From assembly GCF_031143425.1 (NCBI RefSeq), contig NC_090444.1, positions 1,347,204,323 through 1,347,268,322 on the forward strand: a stretch of 64,000 nucleotides of DNA, in the 5' to 3' direction. This document shows, in pieces, positions 46,500 to 58,499 of the stretch. This DNA comes from Pleurodeles waltl. Taxonomy: Eukaryota; Chordata; Amphibia; Caudata; Salamandridae. The number at the start of each line of letters is the position of its first letter. The stretch's first letter is position 1. Below the pieces are notes generated by a model. That model saw only the letters and a list, made by a program, of their open reading frames with translations, was not told the origin of the DNA and did not search any database. The position numbers and the translations under genes are program-made.

Positions 46500-47842
46500 G
46501 CACCCAACATGCTGGGACCTGGGGAAACACTTGGAGGGGTGAGACACACGGCAAGAAGGCAGGCTAGCAAACAACAAAACAAGGGGTTCAAGTGCCGGTT
46601 GCGCCTGTGCCACAGTGTCTTTGTAGAACAAAAGGGGAGGGAGCAGCTGGCAGCAGGAAAGCAAGCAGAAAAGCTATCCATTGACTCCTTTATGCTACCC
46701 AGCATAAGGAAGCAGGGCAGCAGCAGCCCTTCTAACAGAGGTTCAGTCCCAGTTCCAAAAGTGCTCTAAAACTCATGGGGCCAGAGCCCCTGTAGTTGTA
46801 TTCCTAAAATGCCTTTGTCTAAGGGGATAACGTCAAATGAGACCTTTCAAGTGAAGCACAACACCCATTCAACATAGCCCTTTCTCTAGACATCAGTAGG
46901 GCATCATCAGTCTATTGTGTAAGGGCAAGACAAAGCCTATTCACATGTAAGGTGTAAATGGCCCTCCCTCTCCCCAGCCTAGGATGACTATCAGTATGCA
47001 GATGCCTCTTCTGTCACACCCAGCCCCTCCTGTGTTAGGGCTGTCTGGAAAGTATGCACCAAGGGTAGCTGTGACTCTGCCAGACGTGGATTGGGATCAG
47101 GTTGCAAAGCATCAGAGTTAAGAGCACAGAGAAATGCCCACATTCTAAAAGTGGCATTTAAAAATAGTAATGTAAAATCCACCCAGACCAATAAGAAGGG
47201 TTTCTCACTACCATTCCAAACATACCAAACATGCCCATGCTATTCCTTACAGATCAGAAATTACCATTCAGACATATATAAGGGTTTCCCAATGCAACTG
47301 TGTAAGAGGAGCAACACTCACAGTAGTGAAAAAATAGGCTGTTTGTCACTAGTAGGACATGTACCACATAAAAATATACGTCCTACCTTTTACACACACA
47401 GCACCTGGCAAATAGAACTATCTGGGGCCTAACTTAGGTGTAGTAGATAGGGGGTTTAGGCCATGGCAAGTAGTTAAACTTGCCTATTCAATCTGACAGT
47501 AAACTGCACACACAGGCACTGCAGTGGCAGCTCTGAGTTTAGTTTGAAAGGCCACTTCTGTGGCTGGCGCAATCTGCGCTGCAGTCCCACTTGTAGCATT
47601 CAATTTACAGGCCCTGGGTATATAGTGTACCACTTCACAAGGGACTTACAGGTAAATTAAATAAGCCAAACAGATGTAAGCCAATTAAACCAAGTGTTAT
47701 GGGAGAAAGCCCATTCTCTTTAGCACTGATTAGCAGTGGTAAAGTTGCCAGAGTCATAGGGCCAACAAAAAGAGGGTCAGAGAAATAGGAGGAGAAAGGC
47801 AAAAGGTTTGGGGATGCCCCTGCAGAAAGGATCATTTCCAAC
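46500..47842 (-). mobile_element. LTR-family repeat, minus orientation
   Basis: Read on the minus strand from 47842 it starts GTTGGAAATGATCC (first base of TGTTGG altered). It follows the same order as the LTR at 59.6 kb: TCTGACCCTCTTTTTGTTGG, CACTGCTAATCAGTGCTAAAG, TTTAATTTACCTGTAAGTCCC, AAGTGGGACTGCAG, then TATAGAAATGCC-like and CCACGTCTGGCAGAG segments near 47080-47170. Divergence is greater than that of the 59.6-kb copy. The far end is not resolved. Confidence 0.65.
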
Positions 47843-49048
47843 TTTTTCTTCTGTTGTAACACTTCTAGCTCTTCCTACCTCTATGCAATACATTAAAGGC
47901 CTTGCCTACATGTGGTAGCATACTGTTAATGGCCTGCTAGAAACATAAATATTGAATGATGGATATAAAGGACATGCGTCAACACTTTTGGCACAAAGGA
48001 GTGCTGTGCTGCAAAATACATGATTCACTTCTTGCTATAGTGGTGCAAACGTGATTTTTTTTGTAGGCTGAGTATTAGTTATCCTCATTTTAAGTTTAAA
48101 ACCCTACCCATTTCCTCTCGCGACTGTTCAAAATGTAACCTGCAGTGCTTTTTCGTGGTAACCTCACAGCAGACTGTGATTGCAGTGTCAGAAGACCATT
48201 GTTAGAACTTTAGCAGGTTGAGAGCTTTACTAGTTGTAAACATTTCTCAATGCCCTTGTAGTTTCAGTTTTTTCTAGTTTCATTTAGGTACGTAGCCATT
48301 TAAAAATATAACTTCACCAATAAAATGGAGTGGTAAATAACGAAGCATCAGCAAAACTCAGAGGCTTACGCAGAACACCTGGAACGGTGAATTCAACATG
48401 CAGCAGATTTTTTTAGAACCATTGCTTTAACCAGAATATTTGTATCAAAATTACAGTATTTTCAGTTGTGCTTGATAGATGTAGATTATTTAAATTGACA
48501 CTTTGCATTTCCAGGTTTCCAACTTATGGAGCACCAAGACCACACATGGATGAATGGAAGATATAACTAACCCAGCTGACAGTACATACCACTTTCAGTG
48601 TAGCTATATTGACATTGTTGGAGATATTAACATGTTAGAGTTTGCAAACGTACATAGGCCATATTGTAAAGAAAAGTGTGGCTTTTCACAACTATTGACA
48701 TGGCTGACAAAGTTGAAGCCAAAGGAGTGGCTGCAAGGTCTATTTCAGCCAGTGCTGTGCTGCCATCGTTTTTAGGGTCATGCCTGCGAGCACATGTGCT
48801 AACGCATGCGTATCGCTAGCGGGGAGCTGCTGTAGTTAGAAGAGAGCTTGGTGCCCGCCTGTGACTTGCCATTTGTTGGCTTGCATGGCACTCTTCTTTA
48901 CAGCCTCGTAATTCATCACCGGAGGCCCTATCATCATTTCTGTTCCCATCCGAGGTACAGTGACCAAGCCCTGATTGATTCAAGTTAATCAGTGCCCGTC
49001 CACTGCTCTCAACATGATTAAGGTACTATTTTCTTCTTTTAACTTTGA
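47843..49048. other. Unannotated DNA
   Basis: GC-richer sequence at 48780-49020 differs from its surroundings and ends CTCTCAACATGATT. It may be a short interspersed repeat, but no A/B boxes or tail can be shown. Confidence 0.35.
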
Positions 49049-49325
49049 GTGCCCTGCAAACAGAAGGTGTCTGAGTGGCAAAAACGTGCCCAGCAGGACA
49101 AACAAATTGTGAAGGTGTATTTTCTATAGTTAACTTTTTTGATTTTTTCACTTTGCACTCATGTTTTGTTTTTTTCACTTCTAGTGCCCTGCAAACTGAA
49201 GGTGCATGACTGAAAAAACGTGTCCAACAGCACAAAAAACAAGAAAAGTTGTATTTTCTATAGTGAACTTTCTTTTATTTTTCCAAGTCTTGTTTTCTCA
49301 CTTTGCACTCGTAGTGTTTTTGCTG
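49049..49325. repeat. 135-bp direct duplication
   Basis: GTGCCCTGCAAAC starts at 49049 and 49184. TGTATTTTCTATAGT.AACTT and CACTTTGCACTC follow in both units with moderate divergence. Confidence 0.75.
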
Positions 49326-49439
49326 GTGGGTGCTGTTCTCAAAAGAGCCCTATTATATTGTTCTAAATTTTGCAGAGCAACATTGTTTCTTACTTACGTG
49401 TAATTTTCGAAATTATGCTTTAGTACATAATGATGCAGT

Positions 49440-49830
49440 ATGCCCCAGTCCACCCCACTCAAATCCAATCTGCCCCACTCCAATCCAACCCACTCACCCC
49501 AATCCACTCCAGTCCACTACACTCCAACCCTCCCAACCCACCTCATTCCAATCGGCCCCACTCTAAACTAAAACAATCTGCCCTACTCCAATCAAAATAA
49601 ACTGCCCCACTCTAATACAACTTTCCAAAACAATCTGCCCCACTCCAATCCACAAACATCTGCCCCCACCCAATCCAAAACAACCTGCCCCCACTCCAAT
49701 CCATAATAATCAATCCCACTCCAATCTACCCTACTCCAATCCAAAATAATCTGCCCCACTCCAACCTAATACAATCTGCCTCACTTCAGTCTGCCCCACT
49801 CCAGTCCAAAACAATCTGCCCCACTCCAAT
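49440..49830. repeat. CTGCCCCACTCCAATCC minisatellite
   Basis: About 390 bp of imperfect units of roughly 26 bp, typically CTGCCCCACTCCAATCC followed by AAAACAAT. The copy number is around 14. Confidence 0.85.
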
Positions 49831-50261
49831 TGTTGATTTTATTTTGATTTACAAAAGTTTAACGTCTGCCACAACTACTTCATCCCGTGTTTTCCCTACT
49901 CAGGTTTTGGGCTCCCAACGATCTGGTTATTTTCATATAAAGATTATGATGATAACTGATCTCTTAAACTCTAAGGTACCTGAGTCTATCCCTCGGGCCA
50001 AGGAGTTTGATATTGGGGCCCAGTCATTCATGTTGGACAGGCGGCTTCCATTGAAGTAATTAACGCTAAGCTTAACTGTTGTTCCTTCAGCTCTCCCCTC
50101 AATCTGTGTCTGGCTGCTTATTTGAAAACAGCCATTGATACTTTTGCTCCCTTGTTTACAGCAATATGCAACTCTGCACTGACCTCAGAGTTGGTTGCAG
50201 ATTCCTGAAAATCAGGATTGTGATGCCATTACTGAAAAAGGCCGACTGTGGAACCTCATCA
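49831..50261 (+). other. Possible LINE RT relic upstream of MITE A3
   Basis: One frame near 50200-50255 reads IVMPLLKKADCGTSS, which resembles the segment just before RT motif 1 of L2/CR1 elements. It then runs into the MITE. The preceding sequence is too decayed to confirm. Confidence 0.25.
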
Positions 50262-51035
50262 GCGCTAACGCAGTTTTGCATCAAAAAGTTTACCACCCAC
50301 TTGTGTCATTACAAAGCTCAAGCTGGGCGCCAAATGTAGGGAATGCCGCAAGCCGATGCTAAGCTTGGGCTAGAGTAAAAAAAAAGACGCTAGCCGGGTG
50401 GGGGTGGTGGTAGAGGAGATAGAGGATGAGTGTAAGAAAATGATGGTAGGCTGGATAGAGGCAAACACAAATGCTGCTAACCAGCCTAGTGTCATTTCCT
50501 GACGCACAAGAGTCATGCTCACCACCCCAATGGCCAGCACAGGGGACCAATATCCCCTGGGCATGGCCATTGCACCCAGTGCCATGCAGGGGGGCCCATG
50601 CCAGGGCCCTCAATGGCACTTAATTTTTTTTTACCAATACTTACCCTACTTACCTGGTATCCCTCTGGTGTGTGTGGGGGTGTTCCTGTGGCTTTGAGTG
50701 GCACCTGTGGGCCCATTCCTTGGCGTTTAGCCATGGAAATGGGTGAATAGGTCCCCTAGCGCTTGGTCAGACCCAGGCGTTCCCATCCATGCATCATTTT
50801 AGAACAGGGGGATAAATATGGCACTATGGGGATAGCGTCATTTTTTGGATGGGAACGCCTACCTTGCATCTCATTGACGTAAGGTGGGTTCACACATCAA
50901 AAAAAAGGTGCTAACTCCAATATTTTGACGCTAGATGTGTCTAGCATCAAAATATAAATATGGAACTAAGTTTGCATCACATTTGAATAAAAAAAATCAT
51001 GCAAGTGCGACAAAAACGAAGTATAAATATGCCCC
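50262..51035 (-). mobile_element. Harbinger-like MITE, family A (copy A3, reverse orientation)
   Basis: It ends GTATAAATATGCCCC at 51035, the reverse complement of the family A start. Matching A2 in reverse, it carries GCTAACGCAGTTTTGCATCA, CCTGGGCATGGCCATTGCAC, GGGAACGCCTACCTTGCATC and TTGACGCTAGATGTGTCTAG. The outer ~35 bp of the left end are missing. Confidence 0.75.
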
Positions 51036-51970
51036 TTTATTTGTAGTACGTTAGGATTACTCCAGTAGTAATACTTACTACAAAATGCAAGTCACAAACC
51101 TATAGGTGGAGATCTCCAACTCTGCCTCTCATACCTTTTTTGTGTGGAGATCTTGGGCCCTGTGGAAGAGATCTCCATACAAGTAAGTTACCATTTTGTA
51201 GTAAATGAGGGGACAATCGGTGAGTGGTGGGAAAATAAAGAATAGTGGAAATCTCACTCCAAAATATGATTCTGTAGAAGACCATTACACAATCTATATG
51301 TTCAAGTAGATTCAGCAGGAGGTTTTGTTCGCAAAACAGCAACAAAGACATAGGTCATCTTATTCCACTGACGGTCTTCTATTAGGGATTACTCACCAAC
51401 ACTGGCTGACTCTCCCCGAGCATAAATCTCTGCTGTGCATGACATAAATATATTTCATGAAGTCCTAGTCATCAGTGCAGCGAAATTAAACAGCCATATC
51501 CTAACTCCAACCACTTCTATGTCAGTCACTTTTGGGACTTTATATCAAAGGACACCACATAGATCTTTATTGACCTTGGCTCTTGGCAGCTAGGAACCTG
51601 CAATGCAACTGTGTTTTTATATCTGCATCTGTACATTCAACCCCATATCAACTTCAATAGAAATATAAAGCACCTGACTGGCACCCTCTTTTTCTAAGGT
51701 CAAATTTTCCACTGTATTCAATAATAGTCTAAACAGCAATACAGTCACTTGCAGTTGCAAATACTCCCACCATTCCTCAAGGAGAGTAAATGCATTAAAC
51801 CAGTGGGCAGGAAGATGTGTGGTATGTCGGCAACCAGCATGGAGACAGTGCAAGTAAAAACAGTTTTAGGCTGGAATAACAAGTGTCTATGGGACTCTTA
51901 AACAAACTACCAAGAAAACTGACTTTCAGGAGGTCCTTCAAGAAAGGATGCTAGTGTCAAACCAAGTAAC
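51036..51970. other. Unannotated spacer
   Basis: I see no supported feature. Short frames on the minus strand lack motifs. Confidence 0.5.
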
Positions 51971-53893
51971 CAATCAATCAATTATGTAGTGCTTATATAG
52001 AGCAACTACTCACCCGTTAGGGTCTCAAGGTGCTGGGGGGTGGGAGTGTAGTGTATACCAGTGAGGTGGGTCTTAAAAAAGCCACATCTTCAGTTCCTTC
52101 GTGAAGCTGAGGAGGGAGGTGATTTGTCTGATGTGGAGAGCGAGGGCGTTCCAGGCGGTGGCTGCGAGGTAGCAAAAGGAGCGTCCTCCTGTTCTGGTTT
52201 TCCTGATGTGGGGTGGAGAGCTGGGCTGAGCGTAGGGTCCCGTGGGGTACGTGGAGGTTGAGTCGCTGGCTCAGGTAGGCTCATCCGGTGTTGTGGAGGG
52301 CTTTGTATGCATGGGTGAAGATCTTGAAGGTGATTCTTTTCTCTAGAGAAAGCCAGTGCAGTGTACGCAGGTGTTGCGAGATGTGGCAGTGTCGAGGTAG
52401 GTGAAGGGCCAGTCTGGCGGCAACGTTCTGGATGTTTTGTAGTTTGCGGATGAGTTTCTTGTTGATTCCGGCATAGAGTGCGTTGCCATAGTCCAGTCTG
52501 CTGGTGATGAGGGCATGTGTGACGGTCTTTCTATGTTTGAGGGGAATCCACTTGAAGGACTTGTGTAGGAGGTGGAGGGTGCGGAAGCAGGTGGAGGTGA
52601 CTGAGTTGATTTGATGGTTCATGCTGAGGTTGGAGTCCAGGATGATTCAGAGGTTGCAGGCTTGCCTGGTGGGGGTGGGTGGGTTTCCAAGGGTGGGTGG
52701 CCACCAGGTGTCGTTCCACGCATTGGGTTGAGGTCCCATGATGAGTACTTCTGTTTTGTTTGCATTGAGTTGAAGGCAGCTGTTTCCCATCCAGTTGGCG
52801 ACTTCTTCCATGCCTTTGTGGAAGTTGTGTCTAGCTTTGTTGGGTTCGTTGGAGAGGGAGAGGCTGAGTTGGGTGTCGTCGGCATAGGAGATGATGTTGA
52901 TTCCGTAGCTTCTGACGAGGGTGGCTAGCGGGGCTATGTGGACGTTCAACAAAGTGGGACTGAGGGAGGATCCCTGGGGCACTCCACAGGTGCTGGATGT
53001 GGGGTCTACGAGGAAGGGGGTGAGTCTCACTAATTGAGTACTGCCGGAGAGGACTGGATCCAGTCGAGGGCCTTGTTTCTGATGCCGGCTTCGTGGAGTC
53101 TTCTTATCAGGGTGTGATGGCAGACTGTATTGAAGGCTGCCGTGAGGTCTAGTGGGATGAGTGCCATTGTCTCTCCCTTGTCCAGCAGGGAGCGGGTGTC
53201 GTCTGTTGCGGCCAGGAGGGCTGTTTTGGTGCTATGGTTTTTCCTGAATCCGGATTGGAAGATGTCGAGGATGTTGTGATGTTCTATGAACGTGGCGAGT
53301 TGGCGGCTGACTGGTTTTTCAGTGACTTTCCCAGGAATTGGGAGCAGGAAGATGGGCCTGAAGTTTTTTAGCTCGATGGGGTCTGCCGAGGGTTTCTTGA
53401 GGAAGGGGGTTGACCTCGGCTTGTTTCCAATCATCGGGGAAGGTGGCGGCAGCTAGTGAGCAGTTGATGGTGAGGTGGATGTGGCTCTGTTGAAAATGTG
53501 GTGTGGGCATGGGTCCGTGGGGGCCCCAGAGTGTATGGACCTCATTGTTCGAGGAGTATATTCGGTGGTGAGGGGGGTCCAAGTGGTGATTGTTGGTCTG
53601 TTGGTGTCAGGTTTAGGTGGAGGGGGTTCTGCACGAAGGTTGTCCTTGCTGAAACTGTCGTAGATGGTCTTGATTTTGTGGTGGAAGTAGGTGTTGAGTC
53701 TGTCACAGAGGTCCTGTGAGAGTGGGATGTCCGTTGTTTCACTGTTGGGTTGGGTGAACTCCTTGACGATGCTGAGGAGTTCCTTGCTGTTGTGTGCGTG
53801 TGAGGAGATTCTGTCTTGTATACCTTTCTTTCTGGTGTTTCTGATGAGTTGGTAGTGTGCAGTGGTGGTGACTCTGAAGTTGTTATGGGCTAT
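51971..53893 (-). mobile_element. 5'-truncated L2-type LINE
   Basis: On the minus strand it starts inside the linker before the RT at 53893 and ends with a 3' tail ACATAATTGATTGATTG at 51971, the short-repeat tail typical of L2/CR1 elements. 5' truncation is the usual outcome of incomplete target-primed reverse transcription. The element is much better preserved than the copies at 12-17 kb. Confidence 0.85.
52281..53742 (-). pseudogene. L2 reverse transcriptase and C-terminal region (frameshifted)
   Basis: Pieces in order: a Ser/Thr/Pro-rich linker (53742-53542); LKNFRPIFLLPIPGKVTEK near 53370; QSGFRKNHSTKTALL near 53250; PLDLTAAFNTV near 53150 (motif-A Asp); CGVPQGSSLSPTL near 52980; and an intact YADDTQ near 52885 with LQLNANKTEVLIMG near 52760. 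The C-terminal segment SRLDYGNALYAGINKKLIRK follows near 52480. Small deletions break the frame near 53058 (inside the FLSG-type segment) and again near 52640. The catalytic YADD is preserved, but the protein cannot be made in one piece and the endonuclease is missing. Confidence 0.85.
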
Positions 53894-54188
53894 AGGTGCA
53901 GCAGCAGACTTTGTGGACCATCCTGCTCATGTTTATAGCCATGATATCTCTCTAAGACACAGTTCTTGGCTAAGACTCACAGGACTGAAGCCAGAAGCCC
54001 AACAGATCATTTGAAATCTTCTATTCTCTGTTTGGATTGCACATCGATGATGAGATGGCTCATACAAAAGCTGTAATTGATATCTCGAAGGCAATGACAT
54101 TAGACAGAAAGAAGTTGTTACATGCCTTTTCACGACTTTCCATCCAAAAGAGGGCCCAGACCCCTCAAAGGCCTCAGCAACATCACTG

Positions 54189-55190
54189 CAATCAATCAAT
54201 CATCATTTGTAAAGCGCAACACTATCACTCCTAGGGGTATCTGGGTGCTGAGGTTGCTGCGTCTGCGTTGAAAAGCCAGGGCTTGAGTTGTTTTATGAAG
54301 TCTGCCAGGGAGGGTGCTGTTCGGAGGTGGAGGTTACTCCAAGCTATGGTGGTGACCTAGGAGAATGTGCAACCCCCACTGTGGATGCGATGGATGTCGG
54401 GGACTTGTGCAAGGTCGAGTGATGAGGAGTGCAGGTGTCTCACAGGAAGATGGACTTTCAGCCAGTGGTTGATGTAGGACAGTCCCAGTTTGTGGAGGGC
54501 TGTGAAGGCGTGTGTGAGCACCTTGAGCTAGCATCTTTCCTGTACAGGGACCCAGTGAATTTTCCTGAGGCGAGGAGTGATGCAGGTACGCTTTGGCGGG
54601 TTCAGGATGAGTCTGGCTGCCATGTTATGTATTGTCTGGAGTCCTCTAAGGAGCTGGGAGTGGGTGCCGGTGTAGAGTGTGTTGCCGTGGTCAAAGCGGC
54701 TGGTGACGAGGGCCTGTGCGATGGTCCTTCTGGTGTTTACTGGGATGCATCTGAAGATCTTGCGGAGCATGTGAAGGGTGTGGAAACAGTAGGAGGCAAC
54801 TGAATTGACTTGTTGTTTCATGGTCAGTTGGCTGTCTAAGTTATGCAGCATTTGCAAGCGTGGTCAATGGTGTGGGAGTGGGTCTGAGTTCTTCCGGCCA
54901 CCAGCTGTGGTCCCAAGTGGAGGTGTTCTTTCCAAAGATCAGTACCTCGGTTTTGTCAGAGTTCAATTTGAGGCAGCTGTGTGTCATCCAACCAGCTACA
55001 TCAATCATGGCATTGCAGAAGATGGCTTTGGTGTTGGAGGGCTCTTTGGTGGGCGAGAGGACAAGCTGGTTGTTGTCAGTGCAGAGGTGATGATGTTGAG
55101 TTCTTGGATGGACACTCTTGGTGTGTCCTGCGAAGAATGAGGTGATCCACTTGAGGGTGTGATGTTGTACTCCAAAAGTAAGCATTGGTG
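54189..55190 (-). mobile_element. 5'-truncated L2-type LINE, second subfamily
   Basis: The 3' tail CAATCAATCAATC lies at 54192-54204 (plus strand). Inland on the minus strand there is SCLKLNSDKTEVLIFGK near 54950, then SRFDHGNTLYTGTHSQLLR near 54690. The 5' end falls just downstream of the GVPQG region, so no catalytic motif remains. In the overlapping parts its sequence differs from the 52-kb copy, indicating another subfamily and not a duplication. Confidence 0.85.
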
Positions 55191-55395
55191 GACATTCCAC
55201 CACAAAGGAACAGAGATTTACTACTGCTACTTTCTGGTTAGGCTCGCAAGTTCAGGCCCCATGGATTGATGAACAAATGGATCTAAAAAAACATGTTCAG
55301 AATGTTGGCATTGCACCAAATTTACCCCAAATTATAGCAGGGGGACTGGATGTGTGACCTAGGGTTATACAATGCCATCATTAACAAGAATCAAT

Positions 55396-56300
55396 CTTTT
55401 CTCAAATTTATGGTATGCAATGAACGTTATCAGTTCAAGGTCCACCCTTTCAGCGTGAAGTGAATTTCTCCAACATTTTTGAAGTACATAACAGTCTTGG
55501 TAGTGCACCTGATGAAGTAGATCATTGTCAATCCATAGCTAAATGAGTGGTTCATAAAAGCAGCAATGCAAAAAGAAGTTCAGCAGCATTTCTAACAGGA
55601 GGCAGACACCCTTTGCCATCTAGGTCTGCACATCAACATGAACAAATGTGACTGTCCCTCTGGTTTATTTACTACTAGGAAGGGATTCAAGACACCCAGG
55701 TTGCAAAAGTTTATCCTTCAGAGAAGAGACTTCTGCCTGAAATTTCACAGTCTAATACGAACACCTCATCTCCCTGCTTGCCAGATTTTCTCTCTGTTAG
55801 GAGCAATTGCCTCATGCATTTTCCTACTTCTTCTTAACATTAGGGTCCATATGAGACCACTTCAGTAGTGTCTGAAAGACCAATGAAATTAACTGACATG
55901 CAGCTGGGAGAACAAGTTAACACTGACACAGAAAGTGATCCTTGTTTCCCTAGTAGTGCCGGTCAAGCAATCTGTTAAATGGAGTTTTTTCCATCAAGTC
56001 ACCCCAATGTAATCTCTAGTCATAAACTCTTCCCTTCAGGGTTGGACACCCATATGGATAATCTCCAGATTTAAGAGACATGATTAAGGAAAGAAAAATC
56101 ATATTTTATCAGCCAGTTGGAGTTGAAAGCTGTTCCTCTGACTCTATAGTCATTCCTTCCATCCTTCAGGACAAAATCCCTCCTTATTCAGACAGTTAAT
56201 ACAACATCTGCGAATTATGTGAGCAATTGAGGAGGCATGTATTCCGGAGCATTGTCTCTAGGAGCTCTTGTGATCTGGAGATGGCTCCTGAACTTAGATA
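55396..56300 (+). pseudogene. DIRS-like reverse transcriptase / RNase H relic
   Basis: FLKFMVCNERYQFKVHPFS begins near 55400, and LNEWFIKAA near 55540 sits where the catalytic (Y)LDDW motif would be; its aspartates are lost. LGLHINMNKC near 55625 and LASCIFLLLLNIRVHMRPLQ (55809-55868) follow, the latter a hallmark phrase region of DIRS RT/RNase H junctions. SLQGWTPIW near 56040 and SLLIQTVNTTSANY near 56180 resemble RNase H, with Val where Asp is expected. ALMILVTPEWLYQWWFVDLL after P2 (near 57095) continues the protein. Stops break every segment, so no activity is possible. Confidence 0.6.
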
Positions 56301-56309
56301 ACACACTAT

Positions 56310-56912
56310 GGCGGTCATTCTGACCGCGGCGGGCGGAGGTAGCCGCCCGCCATGCGGTCACCGCCATTTGGCCGCTCCGCGGTCAAAAGACCGCGGCGGC
56401 CATTCTGGCTTTCCCGCTGGGCCGGCGGGCGCCCGCCAAAGGAGCGCCCGCCGCCGTCCCAGCAGGAAAGGCCCTGCAACATAGAAGCCGGCTCCGAATG
56501 GAGCCGGCGGTGTTGCAGGGGTGTGACGGGTGCAGTTGCACCCGTCGCGATTTTCACTGTCTGCTAAGCAGACCGTGAAAATCACGCTGGGGCCCTGTTA
56601 GGGGGCCCCTGCACTGCCCATGCCAGTGGCATGGGCAGTACTGGGGCCCCCAGGGGCCCCACGACACCCGTTCCCGCCATCCTGTTCCTGGCGGTAAAAA
56701 CCGCCAGAAACAGGGTGGCGGGAAGGGGGTCGGAATCTCCATGGAGCACCGCCATGGAAATTCAGCCCAGACAGGGGAAATCCGGCGGGAAACCGCCGGA
56801 TCCCCTTTTCTGACCGCGGATTTACCACCACGGTCAGAATGGGCAGGCAATCACCGCCAGCCTGTTGGCGGTGCTTCCGGGGTCCTCCACCGCCAGGGTT
56901 GGAATGACCCCC
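56310..56912. mobile_element. Palindrome-cascade MITE (copy P2)
   Basis: Ends GGCGGTCATTCTGACC and GGTTGGAATGACCCCC. TAT flanks both sides (56307-56309, 56913-56915), a clean 3-bp duplication. It is 603 bp with the same ordered hairpins as P1. It is inserted in the DIRS relic. Confidence 0.85.
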
Positions 56913-57270
56913 TATGTCTGTACAATATTAAAAAAAAACACGTGTGCTTTCAAGCATCTTTGAAGAGTGTGGCTATCATGAAATGTCAATATTTCATATC
57001 AAGGTACTACCAACCAGCATTGAAGGGGAAATTTCTTTACACTTTTGCTCAATCCCATTCTTATCAAATGTACTAGGTAAACTATTTCACTGTGAGGCCT
57101 TAATGATACTGGTAACCCCAGAATGGCTATACCAGTGGTGGTTTGTGGATCTTCTCATCTCCAAGAGAACATGGAGGTAGCTGCCATGCAGACTGGACTC
57201 CTGTACAAGTTCTGGGGTTGAATAAGGAGTTTAGCAGTCTGACTTCTGAATTCCCTAATATGGACTCTTA

Positions 57271-58407
57271 GCGGTTGATTTAAGAACGGCTAGCGCCTCT
57301 TTGCACCACATTAGCATTATTTTTTCTTACACTAATGTGGCCCAACAAGGCCAAACTTGCTGTGCCAGATTTACAAAGGGGCGCAATGCATGCATTGCAC
57401 CACTTTGTGACCCTTTTTGCTACATTATGGCGGTCATTCTGACCGCGGCGGTCGGCAGTCGCCGCCCGCCAAGCGGTTCCCGCGAAAGACCGCTCCGCGG
57501 TCAAAAGACCGCGGCGGCCATTCCGGCTTTCCCGCTGGGCCGGCGGGCGACCGCCAGAAGACCGCCGGCCGGCCCAGCGGGACAGCCCCTTCAACAATGA
57601 AGCCGGCTCGGAATGGAGCCGGCGGAGTTGAAGGGGTGCGACGGGTGCAGTGGCACCCGTCGCGATTTTCACTGTCTGCACAGCAGACAGTGAAAATCTT
57701 TGTGGGGCCCTGTTAGGGGGCCCCTGCACTGCCCATGCCAGTGGCATGGGCAGTGCAGGGGCCCCCAGGGGCCCCACGGCACCCGTTCCCGCCATCCTGG
57801 TTCTGGCGGTGGACACTGCCAGAAACAGGCTGGCGGGAAGGCGGTCGGAATCCCCATGGCGGTGCTGCAAGCAGCGCCGCCATGGCGGATTCCCTGGGCC
57901 AGCGGGAAACCGGCGGGAAACCGGCGGCTCCCCTTTTCTGACCGCGGCTTTACCGCCGCGGTCAGAATCGCCCAGGAAGCACCGCCAGCCTGTTGGCGTG
58001 CTTCCGCCGCCCTCCGCCATGGCGGTCATGGACCGCCAAGGTCAGAATGACCCCCAATGTCTGCTCTTGGCATAATATATGAAAAGGGGGCATTCCCTCA
58101 TTAGGGGGGGCAAAAAAATGTCGCAAAGAAATCTGAGAGATTTCTTTGTGGCCTTTTTTTCTGCACTTTTAACGCCTGCTCAGAGCAGGCGTTAGTAGGG
58201 GGCACACCATTGCTTACAATGGGCCCCTATGTACTGTTCAGGGTCAGCACCAAAAAGCCTCAAATATTCTCACACTATTGCTCCCCACCCCACGGCATGG
58301 TGCATCGTATTTTAAATACGGCACACAACTGGTGGTGGTAGGGGCGCTAAGGGGTGCAGGGAAAGTGGTGCTGCACTGTGTGCAGCACCACTTCTAAAAT
58401 CTGCCCC
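57271..58407. mobile_element. Harbinger-like MITE, family C (copy C3), interrupted by P3
   Basis: Ends GCGGTTGATTTAAGAA and TTCTAAAATCTGCCCC are inverted repeats. TTA flanks the left and TTG the right. Removing P3 leaves about 510 bp, matching C1 and C2 in length. The core GCAATGCATGCATTGCACCA and AACGCCTGCTCAGAGCAGGC are shared with C1. Confidence 0.75.
57429..58055. mobile_element. Palindrome-cascade MITE (copy P3), nested in C3
   Basis: It is 627 bp, starting GGCGGTCATTCTGACCGC and ending GGTCAGAATGACCCCC. The left flank is TAT and the right flank AAT. The C family reads CACATTATGCCTG here in C1, so the uninterrupted site was CATTATG and the duplication is TAT with one later change. The 249-codon minus-strand frame (58029-57280) spans palindromes and is not a gene. 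Confidence 0.85.
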
Positions 58408-58499
58408 TTGGTTGCTTTTATGTCTACGTGCTTAGAAAGCGAGATTCAGGCTTTGTTTTCCCATGAAATATAAATAACATTTCATAGGAAAAGGGTGGT

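Noticed and set aside
48770..49023. GC-richer block that might be a tRNA-derived SINE
   Set aside because: No convincing A and B box pair, tail or flanking duplication is visible.
57280..58029. A 249-codon open frame on the minus strand and several overlapping frames on the plus strand
   Set aside because: They coincide with P3 and C3. GC-rich palindromes lack stops in many frames, and similar Arg/Pro/Gly-rich frames recur in P1, P2 and P4.
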